Source: JAYFRE01 sp034926235
Lineage (GTDB): Bacteria > Pseudomonadota > Alphaproteobacteria > Rhodospirillales > Magnetospirillaceae
DNA length: 64,000 nt
NCBI GenBank assembly: GCA_034926235.1
Contig: JAYFRE010000124.1
Location: 1 to 64,000, forward strand
Direction: 5' to 3'
A program made the position numbers and the translations under genes. This document shows, in pieces, positions 63,312-64,000 of the stretch. The notes beneath the pieces are model-generated. The model was not told where the DNA came from. It searched no databases and saw nothing but the letters and a program-made list of their open reading frames with translations. How positions within the stretch are numbered: the first letter of the stretch is position 1; each line of letters begins with the position of its first letter.

Positions 63312-63590
63312 TCAAACCGACAGATGATCGGGGACGCGCAGATGCCGCCGCCCGACCTCGACGAATTGCGGATCGCGCTTGGCGGCCCAGACCGCCGCGA
63401 CATGGCCGATCGCCCAGATGACGAGGCCGACCAGCCAGAGGCGAAGGCCAAGGCCCACCGCTCCGGCCAGCGTCCCGTTGAGGATGGCGATGGAGCGCGG
63501 CGCGCCGCCGAGCAAGATATGCTCGGTCAGCGCGCGATGGACGGGCACGGTGAAGCCCGGCACGTCCAGTTGCTCGAAGGCGACCGCCAT
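63312..63590 (-). CDS. trbD: Conjugal transfer protein TrbD (VirB3)
   Basis: 92 residues: FTVPVHRALTEHILLGGAPRSIAILNGTL (the VirB3 start), followed by two hydrophobic helices (about 36-75) and a short basic tail. ATG at 63590 lies on the trbC stop; a longer in-frame start to 63812 overlaps trbC and is rejected. Confidence 0.9.
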   Translation of the reverse strand: MAVAFEQLDVPGFTVPVHRALTEHILLGGAPRSIAILNGTLAGAVGLGLRLWLVGLVIWAIGHVAAVWAAKRDPQFVEVGRRHLRVPDHLSV

Positions 63591-63922
63591 CAGACCAGCG
63601 CCCCGCCGCCGAACGAGAAGAACGACAGGAAGAAGCTCGACGCGGCAAAGGCGATCGACAGGCCGAACACGATCTGGATCAGCTTGCGGAAACCGCCCGA
63701 CGTGTCGCCGAAGGCGAGCGCCAGGCCGGTGGCGATGATGATGATGACGGCGACGATCTTGGCGACCGGCCCCTCGATGGATTCGAGAATTTTCTGGAGC
63801 GGCGCTTCCCACGGCATCGACGAGCCGGAGGCATGGGCGGCCGGGACCATGACGAGGTTGATTGTGGCGAAAACGACCGCCGACGCGGCATGGCGACGGG
63901 CGCGCGTGAGGGTACGGATCAT
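63590..63922 (-). CDS. trbC: Conjugal transfer pilin TrbC (VirB2)
   Basis: 110-residue prepilin: signal peptide ending PAAHA (about 31), then two hydrophobic helices (PVAKIVAVIIIIATGLALAF, IQIVFGLSIAFAASSFFLSFF) with the Gly/Asp turn between. In RP4 the pilin is cyclised; the same may hold here. Stop and trbD start share a base. Confidence 0.92.
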   Translation of the reverse strand: MIRTLTRARRHAASAVVFATINLVMVPAAHASGSSMPWEAPLQKILESIEGPVAKIVAVIIIIATGLALAFGDTSGGFRKLIQIVFGLSIAFAASSFFLSFFSFGGGALV

Positions 63923-64000
63923 GAGGGTTCTCCTGTTCTGTTGGGGGTGGCTGAGGTGACGCGGTAATCCCCGTCCGGGCCGAGACCTTCGACGCGGGCG
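63919..64000 (-). CDS. trbB: C-terminal end of TrbB (VirB11 ATPase), partial
   Basis: Last 26 codons (ARVEGLGPDGDYRVTSATPN...) reading into the window edge, ending TGA at 63919 which overlaps the trbC ATG. The ARVEGLGPDGDY stretch and position directly before trbC match TrbB; the rest is outside. Confidence 0.75.
   Translation of the reverse strand, partial: ARVEGLGPDGDYRVTSATPNRTGEPS

Larger units (their letters stand above)
52583..64000. mobile_element. Integrative and conjugative element, one end (continues past window)
   Basis: Starts at the tRNA-Ser 3' end and contains a large serine recombinase, a toxin-antitoxin pair and the RP4-like (MPF type T) conjugation set in the order trbB-C-D-E-J-K-L-F-G-I, all on the minus strand. 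Codon choice is more GC-rich than in the chromosome to the left. The relaxase, coupling protein and cargo are not seen and should lie to the right. Confidence 0.85.

Overview
The window reads as chromosome of a flagellated, chemotactic alphaproteobacterium, most like the Rhodospirillales. I base this on gene order and families: dusB-ntrB-ntrC-ntrY-ntrX-trkA-hfq-hflX, glyA-nrdR-ribD-ribE-ribBX-ribH-nusB-thiL, yceD-rpmF-plsX-fabH-ihfA-merR, a MucR regulator, a fused ispDF, a K+-independent H+-pyrophosphatase and a SAM-II riboswitch before metY. The species was not identified.

Layout. 1-5.9 kb, minus strand: bpt (cut by the window edge), an RDD membrane protein, motB-motA, hemB and metY, with a SAM-II-type riboswitch leader before metY. 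6.2-14.8 kb: a small DUF6898-type gene, mucR, then one long plus-strand run (rpiB, glyA, nrdR, riboflavin genes, nusB, thiL, a FliL-like gene). 15-21.9 kb: hppA, bamE (opposite strand), yceD-rpmF-plsX-fabH-ihfA-merR and tRNA-Pro(GGG). 22-35.3 kb: cutA, ispDF, a YbaK-like deacylase, then the nitrogen two-component cluster with trkA, a HAD phosphatase, hfq and hflX. 35.4-45 kb: two unrelated 2-hydroxyacid dehydrogenases facing apart, mazG with a coupled lipoprotein and SDR gene, an alpha/beta hydrolase, and the phnP-like/tatD/metG/holB run. 45.1-48.4 kb: an XRE regulator, a chemoreceptor and a small Cys-rich PAS-like gene, lying between holB and tmk, which are usually neighbours. 48.5-52.3 kb: tmk, dacA, rlpA, mltB.

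52.5-64 kb is one end of an integrative and conjugative element. It begins at the 3' end of an intact tRNA-Ser(UGA) gene. It carries a large serine recombinase, a TumE/TumA-type toxin-antitoxin pair, a small acidic protein, and the RP4-type conjugation genes trbB-C-D-E-J-K-L-F-G-I plus a DUF2274 gene. The far end and the DNA-processing genes lie outside the window.

Most of the chromosome part is ordinary. The points that merit attention are: (i) the recombinase frame has no stop codon before the tRNA gene, so its last 117 codons are host DNA and its C-terminus should change on integration or excision; (ii) the recombinase is the last gene of a four-gene set joined by ATGA overlaps with the toxin-antitoxin pair; (iii) the regulator/chemoreceptor insertion has a cluster of GACAAA/TTTGTC inverted repeats between its divergent genes. 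I found no CRISPR array, rRNA operon or clear new defence system.
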